NCBI RefSeq assembly: GCF_014202505.1
Contig: NZ_JACHGW010000002.1
Coordinates: forward strand, 806,001 to 870,000
Direction of reading: 5' to 3'
Source of the DNA: Armatimonas rosea
GTDB taxonomy: Bacteria; Armatimonadota; Armatimonadia; Armatimonadales; Armatimonadaceae
DNA length: 64,000 nt
This document shows, piece by piece, positions 1-8,544 of the stretch (positions are counted from its first letter, which is position 1; every line of letters begins with the position of its first letter). The notes below the pieces were generated by a model that did not search any database, was not told the origin of the DNA, and saw only the letters and a program-made list of their open reading frames with translations. The translations under genes and the position numbers were made by a program.

Positions 1-1572
1 GCCACGGACGTGCATGTGCGGCGAGTAGGAGTAGACAGTCGCGTTGATCGGCACGGTAAAGGTCCGCTCGACCCGGTGGCTCTCGACGCCGGGGGGAATC
101 CGCAGGTTCAGCGCCAGGATCCCGACATTGTCTGCCACTTCTTTGGGCGGCTCCTTGGCAAAGATAAACCCAAGCTCGCTCTGGTCGTCTTGTTCGACTC
201 CAGTAGGGGTGTAGTGGACCTGAAACATCAGGTCGGCTCCCTTGGGGACGCGCTTGGCAACTCCGGCCGGGAAGACCATCGGGCTCTCGCCAGGGACATA
301 CTCCGCCACGAAGCCGTCTAGTCCGTTGCCCGGCCCGCGCCGGCCCGTCTTATCGTCGATAAAGACCAGCACATGGTGGACCGCCTTGCGTGCGCCGGGC
401 TTGACCTCGGCGGCCTGAATCCACTTGTCCTCGGTGAAGTTGGTGGGGACCCGGAACCACTGGTAGGCCACGACCCCGGTTGCCTGGATCTTGTAGGGCT
501 TCTCCATCTTCAGCACCACATCGGGCTTGCCGATATTCCAGCCCTCCACAAAGGTCTTGGGCGCGGGGAGCTTCTTGGGATCGCCCTCGGGCGTCCCCTG
601 CTTCACCCAGGCGAGCACCGTGGCTTTCTCTTTGGCGGTGAGGCTGCGGTCGTTGGCAAAGTCGCCGTGGCGCGGGTCGGCGTGCCAGGGGGGCATGCGG
701 TTGGTGGTGACCGTCTCCGAGATCATCGCGCTCCAGCGCTTGGCGTGGGCGTAGGTCTGGAGCGGGAAGGGCCCGACTTGTCCGGGGCGGTGGCAGCTCT
801 CGCACTTCTCCTGCAGGATCGGCGCGACATGCTGGCTGTAGTTCACCTTCCCCACCGCAGGGAGAGTCATGGCCGGGATCGGCTCGGGCTCCGCATCGCG
901 GCTCTTGGCCGTGGCCGGGGTTTCGTCGTCGAGACGGGGCCCGCCCTTCACGACCTTTCGCTCCAGCTCGGGCTTGTTGCGGTCCAGCAGGCAGCCGGGG
1001 ACCGAGCTACTGGCGGTCGCGACCGGCTTGCTAGCCAGGATCGCATCGAGGGCATCGGTCAGGTAGTGCTTGCTCGCGGCGGGCTTGCGGCTTCCGAGGC
1101 CATACTGGTCATCGACACTGCCCCGGTAGCGCAGGGTCGCCTTGCCATCGACCACGAGCGCCTCACAGGTCCGGGTGACCTTTGCGGCATCGGCGAGCTT
1201 CTGCTGGCGGTCGGTGAGGATGGGAAAACGGACTCCCGCCGCCTTTGCCGCCGCGAGGGTCTGGGAGTCGGTCTCGCTGCCGTTGGAGTTGATCCCCACA
1301 AACGCGACTCCCTTTGCCTCGTATTTTTTCGCGAGCGCGGCTAGCTTGGGCAGCGAGAGCTTGGCGATGGGGCAGTCCGCGCCCAGAAAGTAGAAGACCA
1401 CGGCCTTCTTCCCGGCGAGGCCGTAGAAATGAAACTCCTTGCCCTCGACAGTTGCGGCGCGGAAGTCGGGGAGGCGCGTGCCGACCAGCGGTGCATCGGC
1501 CTTGTGGGGCAGGGCAATCGCGGCGGCAACGAGGGCCGCAGGGACAGTGAGGGCAAGGGCAAGCGTTTTCAT
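1..1572 (-). CDS. Redoxin / cytochrome c / copper-monooxygenase-like fusion, C-terminus cut by window edge
   Basis: Partial: 524 residues are visible and the frame is still open at base 1. After a signal peptide (MKTLALALTVPAALVAAAIA), residues about 30-185 form an AhpC/TSA-type thioredoxin fold with the peroxide-reactive-looking motif ADCPIAKL near Cys67. A single c-type heme motif, CESCH, lies at residues 257-261. The remainder carries HHVLVF near residue 398 and SPHMHVRG near 517, which resemble the copper-ligand His motifs of type II ascorbate-dependent monooxygenases. This order (redoxin, heme, Cu2-monooxygenase-like) is known from planctomycete-type exported proteins; substrate unknown. 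ATG at 1572 is preceded by AAGGA and, further up, by a TATAAA box that overlaps the stop codon of the upstream OsmC gene (same strand, 53-bp gap). Likely periplasmic redox enzyme; the exact reaction cannot be read from sequence. Confidence 0.85.
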   Translation of the reverse strand, partial: MKTLALALTVPAALVAAAIALPHKADAPLVGTRLPDFRAATVEGKEFHFYGLAGKKAVVFYFLGADCPIAKLSLPKLAALAKKYEAKGVAFVGINSNGSETDSQTLAAAKAAGVRFPILTDRQQKLADAAKVTRTCEALVVDGKATLRYRGSVDDQYGLGSRKPAASKHYLTDALDAILASKPVATASSSVPGCLLDRNKPELERKVVKGGPRLDDETPATAKSRDAEPEPIPAMTLPAVGKVNYSQHVAPILQEKCESCHRPGQVGPFPLQTYAHAKRWSAMISETVTTNRMPPWHADPRHGDFANDRSLTAKEKATVLAWVKQGTPEGDPKKLPAPKTFVEGWNIGKPDVVLKMEKPYKIQATGVVAYQWFRVPTNFTEDKWIQAAEVKPGARKAVHHVLVFIDDKTGRRGPGNGLDGFVAEYVPGESPMVFPAGVAKRVPKGADLMFQVHYTPTGVEQDDQSELGFIFAKEPPKEVADNVGILALNLRIPPGVESHRVERTFTVPINATVYSYSPHMHVRG

Positions 1573-1625
1573 GGCATCCTTAAAGACAACGGAAAGTCCG
1601 ATTCGGTTCACACGTAGAGAGGATT

Positions 1626-2030
1626 TTATACGTATTGATAGATTATGGGCGCTTCTATTTCTGGGTGTAGGCTCGCATGCACCGGGCAGCGGTGGCCGAT
1701 TGCCTCCAGTCGTGGACGAAGCCCCTCTGGCACAAGCGCGGCAGGCACAGTGACTGTCACGGCGAGACGACCAATACGGTTTGCTGTCGTGCTCATCTCT
1801 TTCACCACCGTAGCGCTCATCCCGACCAAGTCTAGCTGGCGACGCTCCCCCCAGAGCGCTATCGTCGTGAGAATACAGGTGACGAGCCCCGATGCCACCA
1901 GGTCGGTTGGGGAGAACGCCGCGGCATCCCCGCCTAGCTCCTTGGGAGTGTCGGTTTGTAGCACCATCCCCTCGGGGTGCGTCAGCTGGCACTTGGTCTT
2001 GCCTTCGTAGCGTGCCGCAATCTCAATCAT
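1626..2030 (-). CDS. OsmC family protein
   Basis: 134 aa. OsmC/Ohr-fold proteins reduce organic peroxides or related electrophiles through two cysteines. The chain shows the family layout: GGDAAAFSPTDLVASGLVTCILTTIAL, with the first reactive Cys in the long helix, and a second Cys in RCPVHASL near the C-terminus, closer to the YhfA-type subgroup than to Ohr. I chose ATG at 2030 because translation upstream of it would run into the divergent c-di-GMP gene and shows no family similarity. TACAAC sits 6 nt before this ATG, so the mRNA may have almost no leader. The gene lies upstream of the redoxin fusion on the same strand, which fits a shared oxidative-stress role, but the downstream gene seems to have its own promoter at the OsmC stop codon. 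Confidence 0.85.
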   Translation of the reverse strand: MIEIAARYEGKTKCQLTHPEGMVLQTDTPKELGGDAAAFSPTDLVASGLVTCILTTIALWGERRQLDLVGMSATVVKEMSTTANRIGRLAVTVTVPAALVPEGLRPRLEAIGHRCPVHASLHPEIEAPIIYQYV

Positions 2031-2123
2031 GGCTTCGTTGTACCCGTAACGGCTCTTTTTTTGAGGTGAATTGTTGCCCGACCTATGGAATATATAGAAA
2101 TGGCTAAGTTGTGTGAGAGCCGC

Positions 2124-2129
2124 TATACT
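2124..2129 (+). promoter_or_regulatory. -10 box TATACT, 6 nt before the start codon
   Basis: TATACT is followed by CGGCAA and then ATG at 2136. With the usual 6-8 nt from the -10 box to the transcription start, the mRNA would begin at or beside the start codon. No Shine-Dalgarno sequence is present. Confidence 0.5.
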
Positions 2130-2135
2130 CGGCAA

Positions 2136-4826
2136 ATGGATGCACCCTACCAAGCGAGCCTAGATGCCTTGCCCACCGAGCTCTGTCTCCTAGATCGGCG
2201 CGGCGAGATTATCTTTGTCAATGCCGCTTGGCGTCGGTTCGCGATCGAGAGCGGTGCGGAGCTCACGGGGGTCTGCGAGGGCGCAAACTACCTCACGGTG
2301 TGGCGGCATGCCGGGCCAGAGCAGGCCACGTTCTTGGCGAGGCTAGAGAGCCTCTTGGCGGGAGAGGTGACGACCTTTGCCCTTGAGTATCCGTGTCACT
2401 CTCCAGACCAAGAGAAGTGGTTTCTGGCCCAGTTCACACGGCTCCCGGAGCAGGCATCGGGGGAGGTCTATATACTGGTTACCCATGAGAACATCACGGA
2501 GCTGAAACTCGCGGAGCAAAAGCGCACCACAGCGGAAGACGAGATTCGCTTCGTGGTGCATCATGCACGCTGCATGCTCTGGTCGGGGACCGTGGAGGAG
2601 CTTGGCAACGGCGAGCTCTGGTGGAAGATTCACTTTCAAGATGAGGCGGCGGCCTTGCAGTTTCTCCCGGTGGAGGTGGACCCGGAGAAGGGCTTTGTCT
2701 GGTCTCTCTACCTGGCACGTGTCGAGGAAGACCGGGCACGGTCGGATCAGTACGGGACACAGAAAGTGCGGGCGGGAGAGAGCTACTCGCAGGAGTTTCG
2801 CTGCCGATTAAAAGACGGTCGTCAGGTCTGGCTCAAAGACGATGTGATGGTGCAGGTAGTACGTGAGGGCTTCTGGAATGTCGTAGGGGTCATAACCGAT
2901 ATCTCTCCCCAGAAACAGGCCGAGAGTGACTTTGAGCAGCTCATGATGGGGGCACACTGCCTCCTCTGGCATGCCATTGTAAAAGACCTTGGCCCCGGGC
3001 TTGGCTTGGACTGGAACCTGACTGTCTCCAATGAAGCGGCCGCGATGGCATTTCTGCCGGTTGCCCAGGCGCGTGGCCAGTCCTACACCGATGCCTGGAT
3101 GGCAAGTCGGCTGGAAGAGGAGTGGGAGCCTCTGCACCGGAACGCCGCTGAGGCGATTCGTAGCGGACACGGCTATAGCCAGGAGTTTCGTTGCCGGCAG
3201 GCGGATGGGCAGCTTGTCTGGCTCAAGGAAGATGTCCAGGTCGAGCCTCTCGCCCCGGGGCACTGGCGGGTGATCGGGGTATGTACCGAGATCACGGAGC
3301 GGAAACACCAGGAGGAGGCGCTTCTGGCGGGAGAAAACTACCTGCGCCTCGCGCTTGAAGGAGGACAGCTCGGGTCCTGGCATGCCGATGTGTCCCAAGG
3401 GAGGTTCCTCAAGGTCTCAGAGTACCTAAAGAGCCTCTTTGGGGTTACAATCGACGAAGTATTCACCTGGGATTACTTCTTGTCTACGATCCTGTTGGAG
3501 GACCGGGGGCGGGTCTTTATGGCGATTACCGATGCGCTCACGAGCGGGGAGAGCCAGGGGGTGGAGTTTCGGGTGACGCTCCCCGATGGGACACAGCGCT
3601 GGCTGGCAGCCCGCGGGCAAGCGATTGCCAACTCCACCGGACAAGTGACCGAGATCATCGGAGTTACCCGAGATATCACCGAGCACAAGCGGATCGAACA
3701 GGAGCGCGCCGAGGCACTTCATGAGGCACAAGAGCGCGCAGATCGAGACCCGCTGACAGGCCTCTACAACCACCGGGCTTTTCACAAGCGCCTCGAAGAA
3801 GAGTGTGCACGGGCAAATCGCGAAGGGCATAGCGTCGCAGTGGTGATGCTGGATGTCGATAACTTCAAGTTCTTCAACGATGTCTACGGGCACACCACCG
3901 GGGACCATGTCCTCGGGCAGGTGGCAAAGCGCCTCCAGGAGTCCTGTCGGCCCTACGACACGATCTCTCGCTTCGGCGGCGATGAGTTTGCCTTGATCCT
4001 ACCCGGGTGTGAGGGCACACCCCTCCCCGAGATCGAGGCACGGCTCAAGGCGGGGCTCAAGTTTACCTTCCAGCCAGAGGGCTCACAGAGTGCCATCCCT
4101 ATCACGAGCTCCCTCGGGGCAGCGCTATACCCAAAGGGGCGAAATAGCTGGCACGAGATGGTGCACCTCGCCGATGAGCGCCTGATCCGTGCCAAGACGG
4201 GAGGCGCTTCGGAGCAGGAGGCGACCCGCACCCGTGTCCACATGAGCCAGCTGGTAGAGGGGTTCTCGATGCTAGATGCGCTGGTGACCGCGGTGGACAA
4301 CAAAGACCGCTACACCAAGCGCCACTCCGAGGACGTGATGGCCTATAGCCTCCAGATCGCCCGCGCACTGGGGGCATCCGAGGCGCTTCAGCAGACCATC
4401 GCGGCGGCGGCTCTGCTCCACGATGTGGGCAAGATCGGGGTGCCCGATGCGATCCTGCGCAAGCCCGGCAAGCTCACCGAGGAAGAGTTCGACACGATCA
4501 AGCTCCACCCGACCATGGGAGCCGCGATTGTCGGTGCCGTGGTCGGGCTTGAAGACACGCTCGATGCGGTGCGCCACCACCACGAGCGCTGGGACGGTAA
4601 GGGCTACCCGCAGGGAATGCGCGAGCGAGAGACCCCCTGGATCGCGCGCCTGATGGCGGTGGCGGATGCGTACTCCGCAATGACAACCGACCGACCCTAC
4701 CGCAAGGGAATGCCACCCGAGCGTGCGCTGGCGATCTTGAGGGAGGGCGCAGGGACGCAGTGGGACCCGGAGATGGTCGAGGCGTTTCTGAGTGGCCAGC
4801 GGGCCTCGAATCCGCCGAAGGGCTGA
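2136..4826 (+). CDS. PAS-repeat GGDEF and HD-GYP c-di-GMP signalling protein
   Basis: 896 aa with no signal peptide or membrane segment, so probably cytoplasmic. Four PAS-like sensor segments come first. Two of them (opening with HHARCMLW and GAHCLLW) are copies of one variant that ends in a PAC-like WxVVGVxTDIS/WRVIGVCTEIT stretch. A GGDEF domain follows (FGGDEFALILPGC intact, so probably an active cyclase), then an HD-GYP phosphodiesterase domain with HDVGKIG and HHHERWDGKGYP. It could therefore both make and break c-di-GMP. An upstream in-frame ATG at 2085 exists, but I prefer 2136: TATACT ends 6 nt before it and the PAS homology starts right after. It is transcribed divergently from osmC. 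The same PAS variant recurs in the GGDEF-EAL protein at 54640-57261. Confidence 0.92.
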   Translation: MDAPYQASLDALPTELCLLDRRGEIIFVNAAWRRFAIESGAELTGVCEGANYLTVWRHAGPEQATFLARLESLLAGEVTTFALEYPCHSPDQEKWFLAQFTRLPEQASGEVYILVTHENITELKLAEQKRTTAEDEIRFVVHHARCMLWSGTVEELGNGELWWKIHFQDEAAALQFLPVEVDPEKGFVWSLYLARVEEDRARSDQYGTQKVRAGESYSQEFRCRLKDGRQVWLKDDVMVQVVREGFWNVVGVITDISPQKQAESDFEQLMMGAHCLLWHAIVKDLGPGLGLDWNLTVSNEAAAMAFLPVAQARGQSYTDAWMASRLEEEWEPLHRNAAEAIRSGHGYSQEFRCRQADGQLVWLKEDVQVEPLAPGHWRVIGVCTEITERKHQEEALLAGENYLRLALEGGQLGSWHADVSQGRFLKVSEYLKSLFGVTIDEVFTWDYFLSTILLEDRGRVFMAITDALTSGESQGVEFRVTLPDGTQRWLAARGQAIANSTGQVTEIIGVTRDITEHKRIEQERAEALHEAQERADRDPLTGLYNHRAFHKRLEEECARANREGHSVAVVMLDVDNFKFFNDVYGHTTGDHVLGQVAKRLQESCRPYDTISRFGGDEFALILPGCEGTPLPEIEARLKAGLKFTFQPEGSQSAIPITSSLGAALYPKGRNSWHEMVHLADERLIRAKTGGASEQEATRTRVHMSQLVEGFSMLDALVTAVDNKDRYTKRHSEDVMAYSLQIARALGASEALQQTIAAAALLHDVGKIGVPDAILRKPGKLTEEEFDTIKLHPTMGAAIVGAVVGLEDTLDAVRHHHERWDGKGYPQGMRERETPWIARLMAVADAYSAMTTDRPYRKGMPPERALAILREGAGTQWDPEMVEAFLSGQRASNPPKG

Positions 4827-4848
4827 GCCAGGGCCACGCAATCCCGCC

Positions 4849-4854
4849 TACACT
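4849..4854 (+). promoter_or_regulatory. -10 box TACACT, 6 nt before the usp start codon
   Basis: TACACT, then AGCGGC, then ATG at 4861, with no ribosome binding site. Same arrangement as at 2124 and several other genes in the window. Confidence 0.45.
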
Positions 4855-4860
4855 AGCGGC

Positions 4861-5775
4861 ATGAAGATCGTTCTGGGTGTGGATAGTCGGACACCGGAGG
4901 CCAATGCCCCGGTGGTCTCGCTCCTGAAGCGGCTGGCCTTTGCTGACAGCGAGGTAGAGGTGGTGCACGTGGTCGCGCCGCCGGTCTTTCCCGGCGGGGA
5001 GCTGCTCCCCGTGCTCTCGGGGCTGATCGCGTCGCAGTATGAGAACACCGAGTGGCCCGATGCCAGCGCGGCGACCGCCCATGTCGCGGAGACCCTGGGG
5101 AGCCTCTATCCGGTCACCGAGACCGTGGTGACCGGCAATCCTGCCGAGACACTCTTGCGTACGGCGGAGCGTGCGGGGGCGCGGCTCCTTGCTCTCAATG
5201 CCTCGCACGACCCGGCCTGGAAAACCGTCTTTATCGGCAGTGTGGCCCGCGCCGCGGCTCTGGGAGCACAAGAGAGTGTCCTGCTCGCCCGCCCCGATGC
5301 CCTGGAGAACCGGCCTCTTCACGCGGTCTTTGCCACGGATCACTCGCCCTACGCCGACCAGTGTGCGACGCTTCTCGGGGAGCTCCTGCCCCAGGGGATC
5401 GCGGAGCTCACCGTGCTGACCGCCTTCCCCATCGCCACCCTGCGTGAGCAGCTTACCCACCGGGGCGAGGCGGGGATCGCCGAGGGAGCCCAGCTCGAGC
5501 ACACGCTCCGCACCCGCAACGCCGACACGATCGCCCGCTTGGACGCCGCCTTCGGGGACGCCGCTCCGGTGATGCAGTCTCGTGTGGTGGACAAACCCAT
5601 CTCCGAAGCCATCGCGGAGGCCATGGCAGAGACCAACGCGGACCTGCTGATCCTGGGAGCCCATGGCCATAGTGTCGTCGAGCGCCTGGTCGCCGGCAGT
5701 GTCTCCTTGCACCACGCGCTTAGCTCGCCCTACTCCGTGCTCCTCCTGCGCCCGGCGGGCTCTGCCGGGGCCTGA
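4861..5775 (+). CDS. Universal stress protein, two tandem UspA domains
   Basis: 304 aa, about twice the length of single-domain UspA. Domain 1 (residues 1-140) begins MKIVLGVDSR and ends with FIGSVARAAALGAQESVLLARP. Domain 2 (about 145-304) ends with GAHGHSVVERLVAGSVS, which fits the ATP-binding signature G-2X-G-9X-G(S/T). Domain 1 lacks the full GxxG part, so it may have lost nucleotide binding. Proteins of this type bind ATP and act in stress resistance by poorly known means. Start 4861 rather than the in-frame ATG at 4792, because the Usp fold begins at MKIVLGVD and TACACT lies 6 nt before it. The TGA stop lies inside the left arm of a 16-bp inverted repeat. Confidence 0.9.
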   Translation: MKIVLGVDSRTPEANAPVVSLLKRLAFADSEVEVVHVVAPPVFPGGELLPVLSGLIASQYENTEWPDASAATAHVAETLGSLYPVTETVVTGNPAETLLRTAERAGARLLALNASHDPAWKTVFIGSVARAAALGAQESVLLARPDALENRPLHAVFATDHSPYADQCATLLGELLPQGIAELTVLTAFPIATLREQLTHRGEAGIAEGAQLEHTLRTRNADTIARLDAAFGDAAPVMQSRVVDKPISEAIAEAMAETNADLLILGAHGHSVVERLVAGSVSLHHALSSPYSVLLLRPAGSAGA

Positions 5776-5888
5776 AAGTCCCCGCCTGGGCGACGCTTCG
5801 CGTCAAGCGGGCCGGGCCCGCAGGAAAGCGAAATACTCTGTGCGCCCTCGGGGCGCTGCGCCGTAGGCGGGGACTTTCAGCCCCCGCC
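5772..5888. repeat. REP/BIME-like intergenic hairpin element (A)
   Basis: A perfect 16-bp inverted repeat (CTGAAAGTCCCCGCCT at 5772-5787, AGGCGGGGACTTTCAG at 5865-5880) encloses about 77 bp of GC-rich sequence. The right end reads GTAG (5863-5866) directly at the foot of a hairpin with stem GGCGGGG/CCCCGCC (5866-5888). GTAG at the foot of the stem is the hallmark of REP sequences handled by RAYT transposases. The left arm contains the TGA stop codon of the usp gene. There is no T-run, so this is not a plain intrinsic terminator. Confidence 0.65.
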
Positions 5889-5986
5889 TAATTTTTTAAA
5901 GGATCTTTTCCAAATATCAGGATATAGTTTGACTGTCGGCTAGCCGGCAAATCCCAAAAAACAGAACAAGAGGAGCTACTTTTTAA

Positions 5987-6385
5987 GTGCGACCACGACA
6001 ATTACTCTCGTGGCTGCCACTCACAATGTTGTTGGTGTTTGCAATTGCCAGCAGAACGATCTGCACCCCTATGGCGTCCGTGAAAGCGGATGCGTCCCCG
6101 GCGGAGCTACGCGCTCTCGCCCAGGGCCTGTACCAGCGACCTCTCGCCGAGGTCGAGCAAGAGCTGGGCGCGCCCTACGATGGCATGGGCCTCAAGAGAC
6201 AGAACTGGCGCTGCTACGTCAGAGACTCCCTTGACTACCATGTCCTCTACGACTCCTCCGGGAAGTCTGTCTCCGTGCTGGTCTGCCAGCTAAAACCGGA
6301 GAAGACCCTGATTCTCTCCTGGCCAACCCTCGACACCAAGCTCCACACACGCAGGCTCCGGCACGCCCAGCTCGCCCGGCGCTGA
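5987..6385 (+). CDS. Small exported protein of unknown function
   Basis: 132 aa starting with GTG. AGGAG about 11 nt upstream supports this start. Residues about 5-25 (LLSWLPLTMLLVFAIASRTIC) look like a signal peptide or single anchor. The rest is soluble and has an SmpA/BamE-like flavour: a helix with LYQRPLAEVEQELGAPYDG, then strands WRCYVRDSLDYHVLYDSSGKSVSVLVC, a pattern typical of small beta-lactamase-inhibitor-like lipoprotein folds. That resemblance is weak, so I leave the function open. The protein ends in an Arg-rich tail. It sits alone between the usp repeat element and a broken serine hydrolase copy. Confidence 0.6.
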   Translation: MRPRQLLSWLPLTMLLVFAIASRTICTPMASVKADASPAELRALAQGLYQRPLAEVEQELGAPYDGMGLKRQNWRCYVRDSLDYHVLYDSSGKSVSVLVCQLKPEKTLILSWPTLDTKLHTRRLRHAQLARR

Positions 6386-6637
6386 GTGTAACCAAACCAA
6401 GCACAGCGCGATCTTAAAGGCGATGAAGAACGCTTTTTTTGTGGCTGCGCTTGCGCTCACCCTCCCCGCGCTTGCCTCCGCCTAGACCCCTTCCGAGTTT
6501 GCCGCTCTGGAGAAACAAGTGGAGGCAGCGCGGGTGAAGTATAAGATTCCAGGGCTCTCGCTGGGGGGCTTAAAGACGGCAAGCTAGTCTACACCCACGG
6601 CTTTGGCCTGCGCGATGTCGCGAAAAAACTCCCTGCT
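6386..6637 (+). pseudogene. Truncated, broken duplicate of the serine hydrolase gene
   Basis: This stretch matches the first about 250 bp of the intact gene near 8509-8760, including the upstream GATCTTAAAGGCGATGAA. The copy keeps the signal peptide region but has a TAG stop (6483-6485) where the intact gene has CAG, and it loses one base in the GGGGG tract near 6575, which shifts the frame. Homology ends at CTCCCTGCT near 6637 and the sequence becomes AT-rich. It is a 5' gene remnant that can yield at most a 20-residue signal peptide. Confidence 0.9.
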
Positions 6638-7177
6638 CTAACACAAAATCCAAATACAGAGGAGCTTTTTCACGAATCCCCGCCGATTAAAATCTGCGTT
6701 CCGCCCTCTTCAGCGGAATACGATTCATGAAAAAAAGGTTCCTGAGAGTTGCAAATTCTTCTTCTATCAGGCTGATAAGACTTAGTAGTTTTAATTTTGT
6801 CTTTATGAATATTTCATAAGTCAAAATTATTATGCCCGCGAAATCTATATTCGGAAATTTTATATTATTTTTGTATATTAATGTAAAAAAATTGGTATGG
6901 AGTCTAATGAACTGCGGTGGGGAGGGGGACTTTGCAAAGGTATCGTTAGTCTCAGTGGTGTCGCTGGGTTCGATAAATTTCAACTAATATATTCAAGTTA
7001 GGAGGGAAATGTCCGTGAAATCCTTTATAGCTTTCTGAATTATTTGGCCTAACCAGTATCGGATTTTTGGACCAACCTACTCAGATCGTTGCAGAAGTTG
7101 CTAGGAGCGGCCTAAAAAATTTGGAACAAAATTGCCTGCCGAATTAGTCGTTAGACAAAAGGAAAACAGTAGAAATC
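6638..7177. other. AT-rich island without a convincing gene
   Basis: About 540 bp that are clearly AT-rich compared with the surrounding 65% GC sequence, with runs such as ATTTTATATTATTTTTG. One open frame exists on the minus strand (6687-6983, 98 codons, rich in Ile, Phe and Lys), but it has no recognisable family, no good ribosome binding site and foreign composition, so I do not call it a gene. A small hairpin (TTCCGC/GCGGAA) lies near 6700-6720. The island begins exactly where the duplicated serine hydrolase fragment breaks off, which suggests an insertion or rearrangement scar. Confidence 0.6.
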
Positions 7178-8440
7178 ATGATGACGTCAACCTTTACCCG
7201 CCGCAAGATCTCGGTTCAAGCAGCCCTTCTTCTGCTCTGCGGGGCAACTTTGACACTGGATGGTTGCGGCGGCGGCAGGTCGTCTAGTCCGACACCGTCG
7301 CCTAGCCCCACTGCTTCTCCCTCGCCCAGTGCAACGCCCTCACCCAGCCCCAATGCTTCTCCGACTCCCTCACCCGGCGCAACGCCCTCACCCAGCCCCA
7401 CTCCTACTCCGACCCCAACCCCTACTCCTACCCCAACACCCGCTCCTACCCCAACCCCGACCCCGACACCAACCCCTACTCCAACCCCTACTCCCAGCCG
7501 GGTCACCATTGATTTTGTCAATGTCGGCGACGCTGGCAACGCGGCCGACCCGAACGCCTTTGGCAAGGGCGCGGTCGCGTACGAGTACCGCGTCGGCAAG
7601 TTTGAGGTCACCAACGCGCAGTACGTCATATTCCTCAACAATGTCGCTGCGAGCGACCCCAACGGCCTCTTCAACACCAGCATGGGCACCGACCCTCGCG
7701 GCGGCATCACCCGCACGGGCACCGACCCTCGCGGCGGCATCACCCGCACGGGCACCGCAGGCTCGTTCACGTACTCGGTGAGGCAGAACATGGGCGACAA
7801 GCCCGTGAACTTCGTGAGCTTCTTCGATGCAGCCCGAATGAGCAACTGGCTGACCAATGGGCAGGGCTCTGGCAGCACGGAGAGCGGCGTGTACACCTTG
7901 AGCGGAAACACCCTCACCGCAATCACACGCGACCCTGCGAATCCCAATCAGGTCTTCCTTCTCACGTATGACGAGTTTAACAAGGCCGCCTTCCACCAAC
8001 CCGCCAGTCAGGGTGGCGACTCCGACAACTTCTGGAAGTATGCAACGCGGAGCAACAGCGCACCGACGGTTGCGGCAGCAACCGCGACGGGCGGCGTCGC
8101 CAACCCGAGTGCAACGACCGTCAACTATAGTCAGGGTGCCGACTGGAACGGGCAGAACGGCAATCTAACGAGCGTCGGTGCATGTCAGAGCACCAGCTTC
8201 TACGGTGCATTCGACATGAACGGCAACGTGCGTGAGTGGCTCCAGGAAACACCCGCGTTCGGTCAGGGTTTTAAGGGCACGATGGGCGGCGAGTTCGCTT
8301 CGATCACGAGCCCGGGAAGAGGAATGGAACCCGATTTCATCGTTTACCAAGTGCCCACGAGCGAGTCTGACGATCTAGGGTTTCGTTTCGCGAGCTTCAG
8401 TCCTTCAACTCGAAATGTGCGCGGAAGCCGCAGGCTTTAG
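7178..8440 (+). CDS. Exported SUMF1/FGE-type domain protein with Thr-Pro-rich linker
   Basis: 420 aa. The start is one of two adjacent ATGs; AAGGAAAAC lies upstream. An N-terminal signal segment ends LDGCGGG, a plausible but non-ideal lipobox. Residues about 40-105 are an almost pure Ser/Thr-Pro repeat, likely a cell-wall or surface spacer. Residues about 110-410 form an FGE-sulfatase (SUMF1/PvdO/EgtB fold) domain: [46 protein letters not shown] and a closing LGFRFAS. Most such proteins are not true formylglycine generators; the copper-binding cysteines of FGE are not evident here. An internal 33-bp tandem duplication at 7684-7749 repeats [11 protein letters not shown]. It lies between the broken and intact serine hydrolase copies. 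Confidence 0.85.
   Translation: MMTSTFTRRKISVQAALLLLCGATLTLDGCGGGRSSSPTPSPSPTASPSPSATPSPSPNASPTPSPGATPSPSPTPTPTPTPTPTPTPAPTPTPTPTPTPTPTPTPSRVTIDFVNVGDAGNAADPNAFGKGAVAYEYRVGKFEVTNAQYVIFLNNVAASDPNGLFNTSMGTDPRGGITRTGTDPRGGITRTGTAGSFTYSVRQNMGDKPVNFVSFFDAARMSNWLTNGQGSGSTESGVYTLSGNTLTAITRDPANPNQVFLLTYDEFNKAAFHQPASQGGDSDNFWKYATRSNSAPTVAAATATGGVANPSATTVNYSQGADWNGQNGNLTSVGACQSTSFYGAFDMNGNVREWLQETPAFGQGFKGTMGGEFASITSPGRGMEPDFIVYQVPTSESDDLGFRFASFSPSTRNVRGSRRL
7285..7500 (+). repeat. Low-complexity (Ser/Thr-Pro)n coding repeat
   Basis: Irregular 6-bp and 12-bp repeats of the type CCNACN encode SPTPSPTP and then TPTPTPTP runs inside the FGE-domain lipoprotein. Such repeats change length easily by slippage. 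Confidence 0.85.
7684..7749 (+). repeat. 33-bp perfect tandem duplication in the FGE-domain gene
   Basis: Two identical 33-bp units, in frame (11 codons, [11 protein letters not shown]), followed by the first 8 bases of a third. No base differs between the units, so the duplication is probably recent. It lies in a loop before the FGE core motif KPVNFVSF. Confidence 0.9.
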
Positions 8441-8447
8441 CCTTGTG

Positions 8448-8478
8448 GCGATCCCGGCGCTCAACACGCCGGGATCGC
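8448..8478 (+). terminator. Strong hairpin downstream of the FGE-domain gene
   Basis: Perfect 12-bp stem GCGATCCCGGCG/CGCCGGGATCGC with a 7-nt loop, starting 8 bp after the stop codon. It lacks a T-run, so it may stop RNA polymerase only weakly or mainly protect the mRNA 3' end. Confidence 0.55.
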
Positions 8479-8544
8479 TAAGGACAGACGATGCACTAGG
8501 GGCTACTGTGTAACCAATCGTCTCTGAGCGCGATCTTAAAGGCG

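Noticed and set aside
373-1344. 323-codon open frame on the plus strand
   Set aside because: It runs antisense to the redoxin fusion, has no family motifs and no ribosome binding site; long mirror frames are common at this GC content.
4498-5715. 405-codon open frame on the minus strand over the usp gene
   Set aside because: Arg/Gly/Pro-rich, antisense to well-supported HD-GYP and usp genes, no recognisable domain.
5863-5888. Intrinsic terminator after the usp gene
   Set aside because: The hairpin is strong but has no T-run after it, and its GTAG foot matches other repeat elements in the window.
6687-6983. 98-codon minus-strand frame in the AT-rich island
   Set aside because: No ribosome binding site, no family, ends in an Arg-rich junk-like tail; an AT-rich region also gives chance frames. 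Kept only as part of the island description.
7285-7500. Possible CRISPR-like or satellite array
   Set aside because: The repeats are irregular, in frame and encode a Thr-Pro linker; there are no unique spacers.
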